Shown piece by piece: positions 63,554 through 64,000 of a DNA stretch of 64,000 bases. Every line of letters starts with the position of its first letter. The stretch's first letter is position 1. Position numbers and translations under genes: made by a program. Where the stretch lies: contig DBMP01000015.1 in the NCBI GenBank assembly GCA_002298145.1, forward strand, positions 248,001-312,000, read 5' to 3'. The notes below the pieces were generated by a model, which saw only the letters and a program-made list of their open reading frames with translations, ran no database searches and was not told the DNA's origin. This stretch comes from Spartobacteria bacterium UBA695. Lineage in GTDB: Bacteria; Verrucomicrobiota; Verrucomicrobiia; Chthoniobacterales; Chthoniobacteraceae.

Positions 63554-64000
63554 GGCATATCCCCAGGAGCGTGCAGGGGCGAGAGGTAAAACCAGCGCCG
63601 GTAAATCCGGATCGACGAAAGGACGGTCGGGGGCAAGCCGCTCGTCTGGAGCGCCTCTTGCCACCGCGCCTCAAGATCGCCCGGATGGGTAGTCGTCGCG
63701 GAAAAATTCTCCAGGGACCCGGCCAGGTCCTCCAGCGCCTTCTGCGAAAGCAGCGCTCGCCCCCGGGCGTCGATAATCGCGATGACGACCCCCAGTGCCG
63801 CCACATCGCGCAGACCATTCACCGGACCGCCCGAAATCCACGGCAACGTACTCAGCACCGGCGGCTGGTCGCCGTCCGAGCGAAGCACATAGTAATACTC
63901 CATCCGAAACACCCCGGCCCCAGCGGGCTCGCTGCCGTCATCGCCCGTGGGTGTAATGGCCCCTGGCCAGTTGTGCAGCAGCGTATTGCTCTCCGATCCG
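63550..64000 (-). CDS. Verru_Chthon cassette protein C, C-terminal part (runs off window)
   Basis: The frame is open to the right edge, so the gene start lies beyond the window. The visible 149 codons contain GVFRMEYYYVLRSDG, GLRDVAALGVVIAIIDARGRALL and the terminal SSIRIYRRWFYL, each a counterpart of the full-length C protein (VFRMKFCFLLTDG, GLQDVKAVVVTLALMDSKSR, SSIRVYERFFYL). It overlaps the A gene by 4 bp. The order C then A is the same as in the first cassette, on the opposite strand. Confidence 0.78.
   Translation of the reverse strand, partial: GSESNTLLHNWPGAITPTGDDGSEPAGAGVFRMEYYYVLRSDGDQPPVLSTLPWISGGPVNGLRDVAALGVVIAIIDARGRALLSQKALEDLAGSLENFSATTTHPGDLEARWQEALQTSGLPPTVLSSIRIYRRWFYLSPLHAPGDMP

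Overview
The window looks like a chromosomal segment of a high-GC, Gram-negative member of the Verrucomicrobiota, probably near Chthoniobacter, Terrimicrobium or Opitutus. This rests on four things: a homologue of the Akkermansia Amuc_1098-1101 pilus locus, two copies of the Verru_Chthon pseudopilin-like cassette, an autotransporter-repeat protein with a PEP-CTERM tail, and a LacI-controlled polysaccharide locus. Identifications come from reading motifs and gene order; no database search was run.

Layout. 1-7.6 kb (minus strand) is a pilMNOPQ-like operon: PilM/PilN fusion, Amuc_1100-like, Amuc_1099-like, secretin. It runs on into coaE and rho. 7.7-17.4 kb (minus) holds UDP-xylose synthase, holA, a secreted metallopeptidase-like protein, a TamA/TamB pair and a lipoprotein. 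dnaE (plus) follows, then a cysteine hydrolase and a divergent GlxA/AraC-type regulator. 22.8-38.9 kb is a carbohydrate locus on the minus strand: heparinase-like lyase, MFS transporter, DUF5703-type protein, GH38 alpha-mannosidase, sialate O-acetylesterase, a small binding-module-like protein, a PEP-CTERM beta-strand-repeat protein and a 2-hydroxyacid dehydrogenase. A divergent LacI-family regulator lies beside it. 39.0-45.4 kb is a complete Verru_Chthon cassette (D-B-C-A) plus a small secreted protein. creD, an RRM protein and infA follow. 48.3-49.7 kb is a small foreign-looking patch ending at tRNA-Val(GAC), with a duplicated tRNA 3' end. 49.8-61.5 kb holds rnhA, a GH130 enzyme, lipoproteins, a TolC-like protein, a receiver/pseudokinase/FGE-sulfatase fusion, an amidase and the NAD(P)HX repair enzyme. 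A second Verru_Chthon cassette (A and the end of C) runs off the right edge.

The most striking observation is a four-promoter regulon. Four sites match GTTTCCAATGAAAC with at most one change. Each is followed, at exactly 11 nt, by a -35-like hexamer, then exactly 17 nt, then a -10-like hexamer (CATTAA three times, GATACT once). The promoters face the heparinase operon, the small secreted gene, the PEP-CTERM gene and the Verru_Chthon cassette. This ties an uncharacterised pseudopilus-like cassette to a polysaccharide locus and its LacI-family regulator. The cassette's order and N-termini (three prepilin-like proteins, then one large GspK-like protein) resemble gspHIJK of type II secretion, which suggests a dedicated pseudopilus tip for exporting or displaying the locus products.

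Other notable items are a cytoplasmic sensor-like fusion in which both the receiver (Asp to Glu) and the kinase (no catalytic Lys, HRD or DFG) look degenerate, and an ~870-bp mini-island at tRNA-Val with paired TGTGCTAAA repeats at both ends.
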